The notes under the pieces: model-generated | Database searches by the model: none | The model's input: only the letters and a program-made list of their open reading frames with translations | Told to the model about the DNA's origin: nothing | NCBI GenBank assembly: GCA_046153015.1 | Contig: JBJXGF010000031.1 | Coordinates: 1 to 44,223 of the forward strand | Reading direction: 5' to 3' | DNA length: 44,223 nt | Source: JBJXGF01 sp046153015 | GTDB taxonomy: Bacteria > Actinomycetota > Acidimicrobiia > Acidimicrobiales > CAIXPF01 | Part shown: positions 1-6,825 of the stretch, in pieces | Layout of the letters: the number at the start of each line of letters is the position of its first letter | Numbering within the stretch: position 1 is the stretch's first letter | Program-made: the position numbers and the translations under genes

Positions 1-237
1 TCGACGAAATCATGCCCAAAACACTCGCCGGCGCCACCGTGGACCGGCTACTCCACCACGCCCACCTCTGCCTCACCACCGGGGACAGCGTCCGCCTCCA
101 ACAAGCAACCACCGGAAAAGGAGTCAATCCCCTGGCCTAAACCCCGCAGCCCCGGTGGCCACCAGCGCGCTGAACTGGTGGCCACCAACGCGCAGAACCC
201 ATGACCGCCACCGCGCAGAAACTCATGGCCATTGACA
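1..237 (+). mobile_element. IS21-family element, right end only
   Basis: The window opens inside an insertion sequence. The tail of an IstB-like ATPase gene is followed by about 95 bp with subterminal repeats: GTGGCCACCA occurs twice at about 154 and 178, with related words at about 205-230. The stretch ends near 237 in ATTGACA, so the element would read TGTCAATGG inward from that end. Short repeated words behind istB and a TGT...ACA border are usual in IS21 elements. The left end and the istA transposase lie outside the window. The exact boundary is inferred. Confidence 0.5.
3..140 (+). CDS. istB: IstB-like ATP-binding protein, C-terminal fragment (partial)
   Basis: The last 45 codons of a gene entering from the left edge. 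They include the stretch RLLHHAHLCLTTGDSVRL and end in GKGVNPLA before TAA. This resembles the C-terminus of IstB, the AAA+ helper ATPase of IS21 transposition. The Walker motifs would be upstream and are not visible, so the call rests on the tail and the IS-like sequence after it. It is truncated only by the window edge as far as can be seen. Confidence 0.6.
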   Translation, partial: DEIMPKTLAGATVDRLLHHAHLCLTTGDSVRLQQATTGKGVNPLA

Positions 238-327
238 CACGATGCAGTCTTCGGACCGGCGGGCACGGGATGTCGCGGCGTAGGCATTGGGGGATCCTGT
301 CGCTCGTGCGCGGGATACGATCGCGAC

Positions 328-564
328 GTGACCGATGCAGCCCAGGCGCTCCTGGAGCAAGCACTGACTCTTCCAGCCGAGGACCGAGTGCTGCTCGCCT
401 CGGGCCTGCTCGCAAGTCTCGACTCGCAGGCCCTCGATGAGAACGAAGTCGAACAACTGTGGTCGGCCGAGACCGAACGCAGAGCGACGCAGTTGGACTC
501 GAGCGACGCCGAGCGTGTGACCTGGGAGCACCTCCTCCAGCGCATCGATGAACGTCGCTCGTAA
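328..564 (+). CDS. Addiction-module antitoxin (unstable antitoxin family)
   Basis: A 78-residue acidic protein starting at GTG 328. It begins with an amphipathic helix (AQALLEQALTLPAEDRVLLA), followed by LLASLDS and the conserved ELWSAET-like block (here EQLWSAETERRA). This is the layout of the small antitoxins paired with ParE/RelE toxins (TIGR02574-type addiction module). The toxin gene follows after 12 bp, so the two form an operon. A close paralogue pair sits at 6121-6686 in the next element. The GTG was chosen because the homology begins there and the paralogue starts with GTG at the same point. The upstream in-frame extension to 232 shows no family features. Confidence 0.8.
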   Translation: MTDAAQALLEQALTLPAEDRVLLASGLLASLDSQALDENEVEQLWSAETERRATQLDSSDAERVTWEHLLQRIDERRS

Positions 565-576
565 GCACCAGTCGGT

Positions 577-894
577 GTGAGCCTGCCCTTCACACTCCAC
601 TCGCTCGCCGAGCTCGATGTCCTCGGCGCATGGGAATGGTACGAGCAGCAGCAACCGGGCCTGGGCGACCGCTTCGTCGTGGCTGTCGGCGCGGCGATCG
701 TACGGGCTGCTCGCTGGCCGGACGCCGGAACGCCCGCAATTCACGACACCAACGGTGATGTCCTTGAGCGAAGGATCGCCACCTTGAGCTTCCCGTATGC
801 CGTGCGCTACCGAGTGACCGACGGACAACTCATCGTCATGGCCGTATACCACCAGCGGCGCCACCCAGACTTCGGAGCCGACCGACTTCCCTGA
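577..894 (+). CDS. ParE/RelE-superfamily toxin
   Basis: A 105-residue protein with a GTG start, directly behind the antitoxin. The pattern AWEWYEQQQPGLGDRF in the first helices and FPYAVRYRV...LIVMAVYHQRRHP at the end is typical of ParE/RelE-fold toxins of plasmid-stabilisation modules. These act on DNA gyrase or on ribosome-bound mRNA; which target applies cannot be told from sequence. It is full length for the family. The paralogue at 6366-6686 has the same YAVRYR and HPDFG blocks. Confidence 0.8.
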   Translation: MSLPFTLHSLAELDVLGAWEWYEQQQPGLGDRFVVAVGAAIVRAARWPDAGTPAIHDTNGDVLERRIATLSFPYAVRYRVTDGQLIVMAVYHQRRHPDFGADRLP

Positions 895-949
895 CACGGT
901 CCTGTTGGCGGGCGCCACCATTGGGGCCGACCCGCCACCACCATTTCCG

Positions 950-3313
950 TCATTGGCTACGGCACCTGCGGGAAGGGACGTCGAAGCCGAGTGTGCTGTA
1001 GGTGGCGAGGCGCTTGGCGTGCATCTTGCGGAACACGGGGCCAGGGTCGAGGTAGTCGTGGACCTCGACGTCGACCTTGATGTCGTTGGCGCGCAGGATC
1101 CGTCCGATGTACTGCACGACCCTGCCCTTGAACGCCAGCGGAAACGCAAGGAACAGCGTGTCGAGACTTGGGCTGTCGAACCCTTCACCGAGGTAGGAGC
1201 CAGTGGCGAGGAGCAGCTGCCCGGTCGGCGCCGGGTCTGCGTTGAGCCGGTCGATCACGGCCGCCCGTGCCCTCTTCCCAAGCCCGCCCTTCAACACGAG
1301 CGGTTCGACACCGCGTTGCTGGAGCTCGACAGCGAGCGCGTCGAGGTGGTCGGTCCACTGAGTGAGGACCAGGACATTGCGGCCGTCTCGAACGGCGAGC
1401 GCGACATCGGCGGCGATCTGACGGGTACGGGCCTCGTCGCTGACCAGAGCGCGGAACACATCCTGGATCGCCGCGATCTCGCCGGTGCCGGCAGTGCTCT
1501 GGGTGTCGTGGACATGGAGACGGCGGGTCAGTGCGGCCGCCGCCGTCTCCGCGAGCGCGATTTCGTGGCGGACCGGGCCGCACTGCATCGTGATGATCGC
1601 CTCGAGCCCGTCGCGCCGGTACGGAGTCGCGGTCAACCCGAGCCACCGGCGGCACCGGGCATCGCGGACGGCGATCTCGAACGACCGAGCCGGGAGGTGG
1701 TGGCACTCGTCGACGATCACCAACCCGTATCCCTCGAACAGTGCCGACGCGCCGGAGCGGCGGGCAACCGCTTGCAACGTCGCGATGTCGATGATCCCCG
1801 ACGGCTTCGCCGGGGCGGCGACACGACCGATCTGGCGCCGGCCGAGACCGAGATGCTCCATCAGTCGGGACTTCCACTGCTCCACCAGCGGTGTGCGATC
1901 AACGAGGATCAGTGTCGGCACCCGATGAGCGGCGATGACGGCACAGGCCATCACCGTCTTGCCAGCTCCGGTCGGAGCGACGAGCACCGCATGGTCGTGG
2001 TCGAGCAACTTGTCGACCGCCATCTGTTGGTGCGGCGACAGATCGATCGTCGGCGCGACATCGATCGCTGCCGGCTCGTTGCGTTGGTCGTCGAGATCAA
2101 ACCGGCTTCCAGCCGATTCGATCACGCACCGGGCGGCGTCGAGCAGCCCGCGTGGGAGACCCAGCCGGTCGAGTTCCTCCACGTAGCAGCGGATCAGCCG
2201 CGGCGTCGCATGATTGGACAGGCGAAGGCGTTCGTTCTCGTAGAACTTCCGGTTGTGCAGCGACGCCAGATGCTTCAGCTGGGAGATCAGCCACGGCGGC
2301 AGTCCGATCCGTCCGATCGACAGCATCCCAGCCAACGTCGCGTGCACCACCGGTGGGGCCGGGTGACGGTCGCGCGCCTGCTCCCAATCGACCGCCTCGG
2401 CCCCAACTGGCAACGGCCGTACCGACTCAGCGATCGCTGTCAGTGCTTCCGGGCTCGCGAACGGTACGGCAGAGAGGAACGCCCACTGGTCCTCATAGGG
2501 CTCGAGTGTGGTCGGGTCGATGAACAGCGTGGTGCCGAGCTTACGACAGCCGCCTTGCAGCGGAAGTGCGATCAGGTTCCCGAACGAACCCTTCGGCATC
2601 ACGTCCTGCGACGGGAACAACCGGTCATAGCTCGACAAGTCGATCTCGACCCGAGACGCCATCGCCCGTCGCAGCATCGCCGCGCCGACCTTGCGCGCAT
2701 CAGCAGCAGGCACCGGGCCGGAGAACACCCACACGTGCCCACCATCGCCGGAACGTGAGCGTTCCAGCACGGCCGGCAACCCGGCCTGACGACACGCGTC
2801 GAGGTAGGCGAGCGCGTCGAGTGCCCACGAGCCCCCATCGAAATCACACGCCAGCAACCGGCAGCGATCGTTGTGCAGCAGCGGATAGAGCCCGGCCGAG
2901 ACGTCGCCCGCCAGATGACGCTCGATCACCGCATCAGTGAACGGCTCGTACTCTCGATCAGGGCGTTTCGAGTTCGCCCATCCGCCGACCACTGCCGGCG
3001 ACCACCCAGATTTCCCTGACCGATCGTTCTGCCACCGCAACGCGTAGACGTCATCCCGGCCAGCGAGCAGCGAGCGGAACAGCCCGACCTTCTCCGCTGG
3101 CGACGACCGCCGATCCACGGCGGGGCGCGGCGCAGCGACAGAAGCGAACAACGTTGGCTCCCAGGCCGCCGGTGGCTCGGCCTCCCGCTCACCAGTGAGC
3201 CCCAGCAGACCCCGCAACCGCTCGTTCTCGGCGCGCAGTGCCTCGACCTCCGCCAACGCCGAAGCCAGCTCATCCACCATCGACGGACCCGTCACCTCAG
3301 CGGCACCCACCAT
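950..3313 (-). CDS. TOTE-type AEP primase fused to a superfamily 2 DEAD/DEAH helicase
   Basis: A 787-residue two-domain protein. A short coiled coil (about residues 12-40, EVEALRAENERLRG) precedes an archaeo-eukaryotic primase domain at about 75-310. The metal-binding pair is CDFDGG (D157, D159) and the nucleotide-site His lies in GGHVW (H193). The helicase follows with Walker A APTGAGKT (about 446-453), DECHH (535-539), GLTATP (559-564) and a motif VI-like QYIGRILR near the C-terminus. Primase-helicase proteins of this kind are described from TOTE conflict systems, which are thought to act against invading DNA. All key motifs are intact, so it is probably functional. The first ATG overlaps the preceding gene by 22 bp. 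An ATG 11 codons inward (3280) is an alternative start. Confidence 0.8.
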   Translation of the reverse strand: MVGAAEVTGPSMVDELASALAEVEALRAENERLRGLLGLTGEREAEPPAAWEPTLFASVAAPRPAVDRRSSPAEKVGLFRSLLAGRDDVYALRWQNDRSGKSGWSPAVVGGWANSKRPDREYEPFTDAVIERHLAGDVSAGLYPLLHNDRCRLLACDFDGGSWALDALAYLDACRQAGLPAVLERSRSGDGGHVWVFSGPVPAADARKVGAAMLRRAMASRVEIDLSSYDRLFPSQDVMPKGSFGNLIALPLQGGCRKLGTTLFIDPTTLEPYEDQWAFLSAVPFASPEALTAIAESVRPLPVGAEAVDWEQARDRHPAPPVVHATLAGMLSIGRIGLPPWLISQLKHLASLHNRKFYENERLRLSNHATPRLIRCYVEELDRLGLPRGLLDAARCVIESAGSRFDLDDQRNEPAAIDVAPTIDLSPHQQMAVDKLLDHDHAVLVAPTGAGKTVMACAVIAAHRVPTLILVDRTPLVEQWKSRLMEHLGLGRRQIGRVAAPAKPSGIIDIATLQAVARRSGASALFEGYGLVIVDECHHLPARSFEIAVRDARCRRWLGLTATPYRRDGLEAIITMQCGPVRHEIALAETAAAALTRRLHVHDTQSTAGTGEIAAIQDVFRALVSDEARTRQIAADVALAVRDGRNVLVLTQWTDHLDALAVELQQRGVEPLVLKGGLGKRARAAVIDRLNADPAPTGQLLLATGSYLGEGFDSPSLDTLFLAFPLAFKGRVVQYIGRILRANDIKVDVEVHDYLDPGPVFRKMHAKRLATYSTLGFDVPSRRCRSQ

Positions 3314-3627
3314 CGCCGGAACGCCGCCAACAGCCGCGCAGCGGCATGTGACTCGTCGGTGATCACGACGTCGAGCAAGCTCAACCGCTGCCGCCGACCA
3401 TCGAGAGCGACGACCGCGACCAGCCCCCGTCGCTCATCACCGTCGAACTCGACCCCATCCAGCCTGCATGCCATCCCAACCGCCTCCGCCGCGACCGGGA
3501 GCCCCGCCTCGGCGAAAGCAGACTCGAACGCGCCGAGCTGCTCACTGTCGCCATATGCGTCGACCAGCACATCATCGATCAATCCATCCAGGTCACGGTC
3601 AGGACACGTCCCAGGCACATCCATCAC
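3292..3627 (-). CDS. Small acidic protein, unknown function, upstream of the primase-helicase
   Basis: A 111-residue acidic protein in the same orientation as the primase-helicase, overlapping its start by 22 bp, so translation is probably coupled. The core reads LIDDVLVDAYGDSEQLGAFESAF with a later block FDGDERRGLVAVV. It resembles a widespread family of small proteins sometimes labelled calcium-binding, but no catalytic motif, signal peptide or membrane segment is visible. The position suggests an accessory to the helicase or simply a co-transcribed passenger. No function is assigned. Confidence 0.6.
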   Translation of the reverse strand: MMDVPGTCPDRDLDGLIDDVLVDAYGDSEQLGAFESAFAEAGLPVAAEAVGMACRLDGVEFDGDERRGLVAVVALDGRRQRLSLLDVVITDESHAAARLLAAFRRWWVPLR

Positions 3628-3730
3628 CGTAGACCGGCGTCGGAGCCCAACCCTCGCCGCGCCACGTGCAACACAATCCCCAGGCAGGCCGCCCGATCCT
3701 GGCCATGGGCGGCAACTCGGAATGCCTGCT

Positions 3731-3757
3731 GATCTTCGGGTTGGTCCCGAACGGGTC
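3731..3757. repeat. Degenerate GATCTTCGGG hairpin before the integrase remnant
   Basis: GATCTTCGGG TTGGTC CCGAACGGGTC, an imperfect version of the hairpin found beside the left attachment arms at 6789, 13549, 28686 and 41609. Here it lies just before the integrase remnant, about 1.2 kb from the tRNA fragment, instead of next to iterons. Its relation to the others is inferred. Confidence 0.4.
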
Positions 3758-3769
3758 AGCTGCCGATCA

Positions 3770-4962
3770 CGTTCGCTTGGCCTACATCATCGAACGCAAC
3801 CATCGCTTCTACGTCGTCACCACGACGGCATCGACCCGCTCACCGGGCGAGAACGACGCCGCTGGCACCCCGCCGGCCGCTCACGCTGCCTGTCGCCAAC
3901 AACCCCGCGCGTGCTCAGCTCACGTGGCGCTCAACACCCGTGACAGTCGCCCGCTTCCTGACCGAGCAGTGGGTGCCACGACGACGAACGCAGCTCGGTG
4001 CCACCACCACCCATCGCTACCAGTGGATGATCGACAACTACATCAACCCTCGCATCGGCGACATCCCACTGCGCGCCCTACGAGTCCTCGAGCACATCGA
4101 CCAACCTCTACCACGACCTCCTCACGCACGGCAGCCGCACGCGCGGTGAACTCGCGTCGAAGACCGTCTACGACGTTCACGTCATCATCCGTTCCTCGCT
4201 CACCGACGCCACCCGCCGCCACTTCGTCGACACCAACGTGGCGCTGGTTGCACATGCGCCGCGCGCACAACAGCGAGCGCGTCGCGGTCCCGAGACGTGG
4301 ACCGCTTCGCAGCTCGGCCAGTACCTGGCGAGCGCTGCACACCTGCGCCTGTACCCGGCGTTGCATCTCGCCGCCTACACCGGAATGCGACGAGGTGAGC
4401 TCGCTGGACTCCGATGGGGCGACTGGCAACCCGCCACGCACCGCATCTCGGTCGCCCGCAGCCGACAAGTCGTCGGCGGACGATCCGTCGAAGTTCCCGT
4501 CAAGACACGCACCAGCCGGCGCTCCATCGATCTCGACCCCACCACCGAACAGGTACTCGAGCGATGGCGTCGCACCCAACGCAACGACGGCCACCCCGTC
4601 GATCTCGGCGATCCGGTGTTCACCAACATCCACGGCCACCCAGTGCACGCTGAGTCGATCAGCCAACTCTTCGGCCGGCACCTCGCCCGCACCGACATCC
4701 CACGCATCCGCTTCCACGATTATGCCACACCCATGCGAGCCTCCTCGTCGCCGCCGGCACACCGATCAAAGTCGTCTCCGAACGCCTCGGCCACGCCCAC
4801 CCCGGCTTCACCAAGGCCACCTACCAACACCTCGTCCCCGGCATGAGCGCCACCGCCGCCCACGACTTCGCCAACCTCATCGCCGCCAACCGTGACGGCA
4901 CGGCCGACATCGCCGAGGCCACTGCGTGGCGGTCAGCCAGTAGACGTCTACCGGACCGGTAG
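3770..4962 (+). pseudogene. Tyrosine recombinase (phage-type integrase), frameshifted
   Basis: Pieces of one integrase are scattered over three frames. A DGIDPLTGRERRRWHPAG block (about 3830-3885) matches the arm-binding N-terminus of actinobacterial integrases. The core-binding domain starts at about 3940 (VARFLTEQWVPRRR and DNYINPRIGDIPLRAL) and breaks near 4095. The catalytic domain from about 4240 has the first Arg in TGMRRGELAGLRWGD. The HxLRH box is damaged by a base loss near 4720, which removes its Arg. The box with the nucleophile Tyr (TKATYQHLVPG) continues in another frame to TAG at 4962. With at least three frameshifts and a lost catalytic Arg it cannot be active. It sits immediately left of a tRNA fragment, the usual place for an integrase beside its attachment site. 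Confidence 0.85.
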
Positions 4963-4977
4963 ATCTTCCCGGTAGAC
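4940..4977. repeat. GTAGAC repeat cluster at the left arm of the first tRNA fragment
   Basis: GTAGAC at 4940 and 4972 and GTAGAT at 4959, plus GTCTAC at 4946, give a perfect 12-bp palindrome at 4940-4951 and a direct repeat CCGGTAGA. They occupy the place where other elements carry 11-bp iterons, about 50 bp left of the tRNA fragment, but the spacing (19 and 13 bp) is not 11. They may be diverged arm sites of the element whose integrase is dead. Confidence 0.4.
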
Positions 4978-4983
4978 GCGAAT

Positions 4984-5011
4984 CAGGACCCATCCCGAAA
5001 GATAGGCCCTG
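4984..5011 (-). terminator. Degenerate hairpin next to the tRNA fragment
   Basis: CAGGACC pairs with GGCCCTG with one mismatch. It is in the position where the other four copies have a strong CAGAGGCC/GGCCTCTG-type hairpin between arm and tRNA end. No T-run follows. Confidence 0.35.
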
Positions 5012-5025
5012 ACCTGCTGTTTCGT

Positions 5026-5070
<45 letters not shown>

Positions 5071-5190
5071 TGCGCCGACGCCCGTGGGAGCTGGTCGGCG
5101 GTCATCGGCGTTCTCCCTGCTGAACGAGCGAATCGGAGCCTACGCACGGCCCGTTCGTATGCGTTGGTAGGAGCCCGTTGGTCCTCGTCG

Positions 5191-5212
5191 TGTTGTACGA
5201 CTGTTGTACGGG
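5191..5212. repeat. 11-bp iteron pair TGTTGTAC, right arm of element 2
   Basis: TGTTGTACGAC and TGTTGTACGGG in direct tandem, starting 120 bp after the tRNA fragment. The matching word occurs at the other end of the element (8545-8566). One-turn spacing fits arm-type binding by a tyrosine recombinase N-terminal domain; this role is inferred. Confidence 0.75.
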
Positions 5213-5265
5213 ACAGCTCCCGAGCGGCGGCACCACGTCCGTCTGCACTGGTGGGTGCGAGTCAT

Positions 5266-5287
5266 GCTGACACGGTGCTGACAGCGG
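5266..5287. repeat. 11-bp iteron pair GCTGACA, outer right arm of element 2
   Basis: GCTGACACGGT and GCTGACAGCGG in tandem, ending 4 bp before the antitoxin stop codon. Equivalent pairs are at 32629 and 41970. The position could serve an accessory factor or directionality protein, or the antitoxin itself. Confidence 0.65.
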
Positions 5288-5291
5288 CCGG

Positions 5292-5621
5292 TCAGGCTGC
5301 GTCGTCGCGGCCGAGGTGGATCGGCACCCGACGGTCCTCGTCGTCGAACACCGCGACGAGCTCCAGGCGGGCGCCGAGCGCCTCGAGGTACTGCCGCAGC
5401 GTCGACACGCGCACGTCGTCGGAGTGCTCGAGCTTGGAGATCGCCCCCTGCGTCACGTCGAGACGGCCGGCGAGCTCGGCCTGGCTGATCGCCTCACCAT
5501 GACGAAGCTCGTACAGCCGGATCTCCTCCAACGTCTCGGCACGCAGACCGGCCAGCCGCTGCACAGCACCAGGCTTGGCGACCACGGTGTCGCGGAGTTC
5601 GGAGAACTTGGTTCGTGCCAT
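5292..5621 (-). CDS. XRE-family HTH antitoxin (HigA-like)
   Basis: A 109-residue protein. An N-terminal helix (MARTKFSELRDTV) leads to RAETLEEIRLYELRHGEAISQAELAGRLDVTQGAISKLE, a Cro/C1 helix-turn-helix at about residues 38-65, and a tail RLELVAVFDDEDRRVPIHLGRDDAA. It is the second gene of a toxin-first operon: its ATG overlaps the stop of the HigB-like toxin remnant (TGATG). Antitoxins of this type neutralise the toxin and repress their own operon. The toxin partner is frameshifted, so the antitoxin may now be orphaned. Its C-terminal codons also survive as fossils at the same place near two other tRNA fragments. Confidence 0.85.
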   Translation of the reverse strand: MARTKFSELRDTVVAKPGAVQRLAGLRAETLEEIRLYELRHGEAISQAELAGRLDVTQGAISKLEHSDDVRVSTLRQYLEALGARLELVAVFDDEDRRVPIHLGRDDAA

Positions 5622-5991
5622 CAAATCAATCCTTCCTCACCGAGCTCCCGCAGGTACTCGTCATACAGGTCATCAGCGAGCGGCGCCGCCCACTCGTACC
5701 AGTCGTTCCACTCGCCCGACTTGTCGCCGCCGAGCGACAGGATCGCCTGGCGTCGTGGTTCGAACGGGAACAACGCACCGCGCCCTCTTGGCCGCTCGCA
5801 ATTCCTTCATCGACTGGTGACGTGAGCTGTGGATTCGGTCCACCACCGGACGACCCAAATCCGGGCCTCGCTCCGCGAGCAGATCGACCCGATCGGTGAC
5901 GGCCCCGTTGTGCGTCGGACAGCGTCGACCACCACTCGGTGAACTGATCGGTGACCTCGACCTCCCACACCCAACCAGAATGAGCGATCAC
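5621..5991 (-). pseudogene. HigB/RelE-like toxin, two frameshifts
   Basis: The reading begins VWEVEVTDQFTEWWSTLSDAQR, continues in another frame with DRVDLLAERGPDLGRPVVD...SMKELR, and after a second shift with FPFEPRRQAILSLGGDKSG to a TGA at 5621-5623. This is the order of blocks in HigB-type ribosome-dependent RNases that precede their antitoxin gene. The two shifts (near 5925 and 5785) split it, so no full toxin is made if the sequence is correct. Loss of the toxin but not the antitoxin is the expected path of decay. Confidence 0.8.
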
Positions 5992-6001
5992 TCATTATGA
6001 G

Positions 6002-6067
6002 TCAAGGCTCATACCAGATCTCCTCCGGCGTCTGGGTACGCAGACCGGCGCGCCGCTCAACAGCATC
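6002..6067 (-). pseudogene. Fragment of a second XRE antitoxin
   Basis: The minus-strand frame DAVERRAGLRTQTPEEIWYEP aligns with GAVQRLAGLRAETLEEIRLYEL of the antitoxin at 5292-5621 and stops at once. About 22 codons remain, with no start or HTH. It is probably the scar of a duplicated HigBA module. Confidence 0.5.
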
Positions 6068-6120
6068 CCCTGAACCCCGGAGCCGAGCACCCGCTACCCG
6101 GGCTCGGGTACGATGACGAC

Positions 6121-6369
6121 GTGGCCAAGACCGCCGACGATCTGCGAGAAGAGGTACTCGCGCTCCCCACCCAGGAACGAGCGCGGATCGCCTCAGAGCT
6201 GCTGGCGAGTCTCGACAGCGAGACCGTCGACGAGAGCGAGATCGACGAACTGTGGTCGGCAGAGACGCAGCGACGAGCAGCGATGCTCGACGCCGGCGAC
6301 GCACGAACGCTCACCTGGGGAGAGATCGAGCAGCGGTTCGCGAACCGCCGCGCCCAGCGCGACGCGTGA
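6121..6369 (+). CDS. Addiction-module antitoxin (paralogue of 328-564)
   Basis: An 82-residue protein from GTG 6121 with the same plan as the antitoxin at 328: DDLREEVLALPTQERARIA, then ELLASLDS and IDELWSAETQRRA. Its TGA overlaps the GTG start of the toxin gene (GTGA), a tightly coupled pair. Antitoxins of this family wrap the cognate toxin with their C-terminal part, here EIEQRFANRRAQ. Identity with the copy in region 1 is visibly high, so the two pairs share a recent origin. Confidence 0.8.
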   Translation: MAKTADDLREEVLALPTQERARIASELLASLDSETVDESEIDELWSAETQRRAAMLDAGDARTLTWGEIEQRFANRRAQRDA

Positions 6370-6686
6370 GCCTTCGTATCGAGTACCACGAACTCGTCGA
6401 CACCGACCTCGAGCACGCCTGGACCTGGTACGAGGACCAAGAGCGAGGTCTCGGCGACCGTTTCCTCGACGCGGTCCTCGCAACCGTTGTCCGTGCCTCC
6501 CGATGGCCGAACTCCGGCTCTCCAGCTCTTCGTGACGACCGGGACGAGATCGTCGAGCGCAAGCTCCCCGCTCACGGCTTCCCGTACGCGGTGCGATACC
6601 GGATCCTGGATGACGACCGGCTGATCGTCATGGCGGTCCTCCACCAACACCGACACCCAGACTTCGGAACCGACCGCCGGCCCTGA
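6366..6686 (+). CDS. ParE/RelE-superfamily toxin (paralogue of 577-894)
   Basis: A 106-residue protein starting at GTG 6366, which overlaps the antitoxin stop. Shared blocks with the first toxin are AWTWYEDQERGLGDRFLDAV, FPYAVRYRI, DRLIVMAVLHQHRHPDFG and a terminal RP. It is full length with no visible damage. It belongs to element 2, between the broken HigBA module and the IS481 insertion. Confidence 0.8.
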   Translation: MSLRIEYHELVDTDLEHAWTWYEDQERGLGDRFLDAVLATVVRASRWPNSGSPALRDDRDEIVERKLPAHGFPYAVRYRILDDDRLIVMAVLHQHRHPDFGTDRRP

Positions 6687-6788
6687 GCCCGGCCAGACAC
6701 CTCGCTGCTCGTCGCCGACGGCATCGCAGTCACTTGGCCGACGTCTCGCCGACAGGCTGTCAGCGAGATCACGCTCGTCCCGCTCTGC

Positions 6789-6814
6789 GACCTTCGGGTT
6801 CCGGCCCGAAGGTC
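6789..6814. repeat. Left-arm hairpin of element 2
   Basis: GACCTTCGGG TTCCGG CCCGAAGGTC, a perfect 10-bp stem with a 6-base loop. Its first 12 bases GACCTTCGGGTT equal part of the tRNA attachment core. Before IS481 inserted, it would have stood 5 bp from the iterons now at 8545. Confidence 0.7.
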
Positions 6815-6825
6815 CCGCCTGTTGT

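Larger units (their letters stand above)
5071..5330. repeat. Right attachment-arm repeat, copy A (about 260 bp)
   Basis: About 260 bp after the tRNA fragment is shared with 32435-32690 and 41776-42035: an initial GACGCCCGTGGG region, a GTTGTAC iteron pair, a GCTGACA iteron pair, and finally the 3' end of an XRE antitoxin gene. In this copy the antitoxin gene is still complete. Apart from that gene no coding region is seen. Confidence 0.8.

Noticed and set aside
905..2758. Long plus-strand open frame of 617 codons
   Set aside because: It is the mirror of the primase-helicase gene. The minus-strand frame has complete primase and helicase motifs, while this one shows only low-complexity Arg/Asp/Val sequence.
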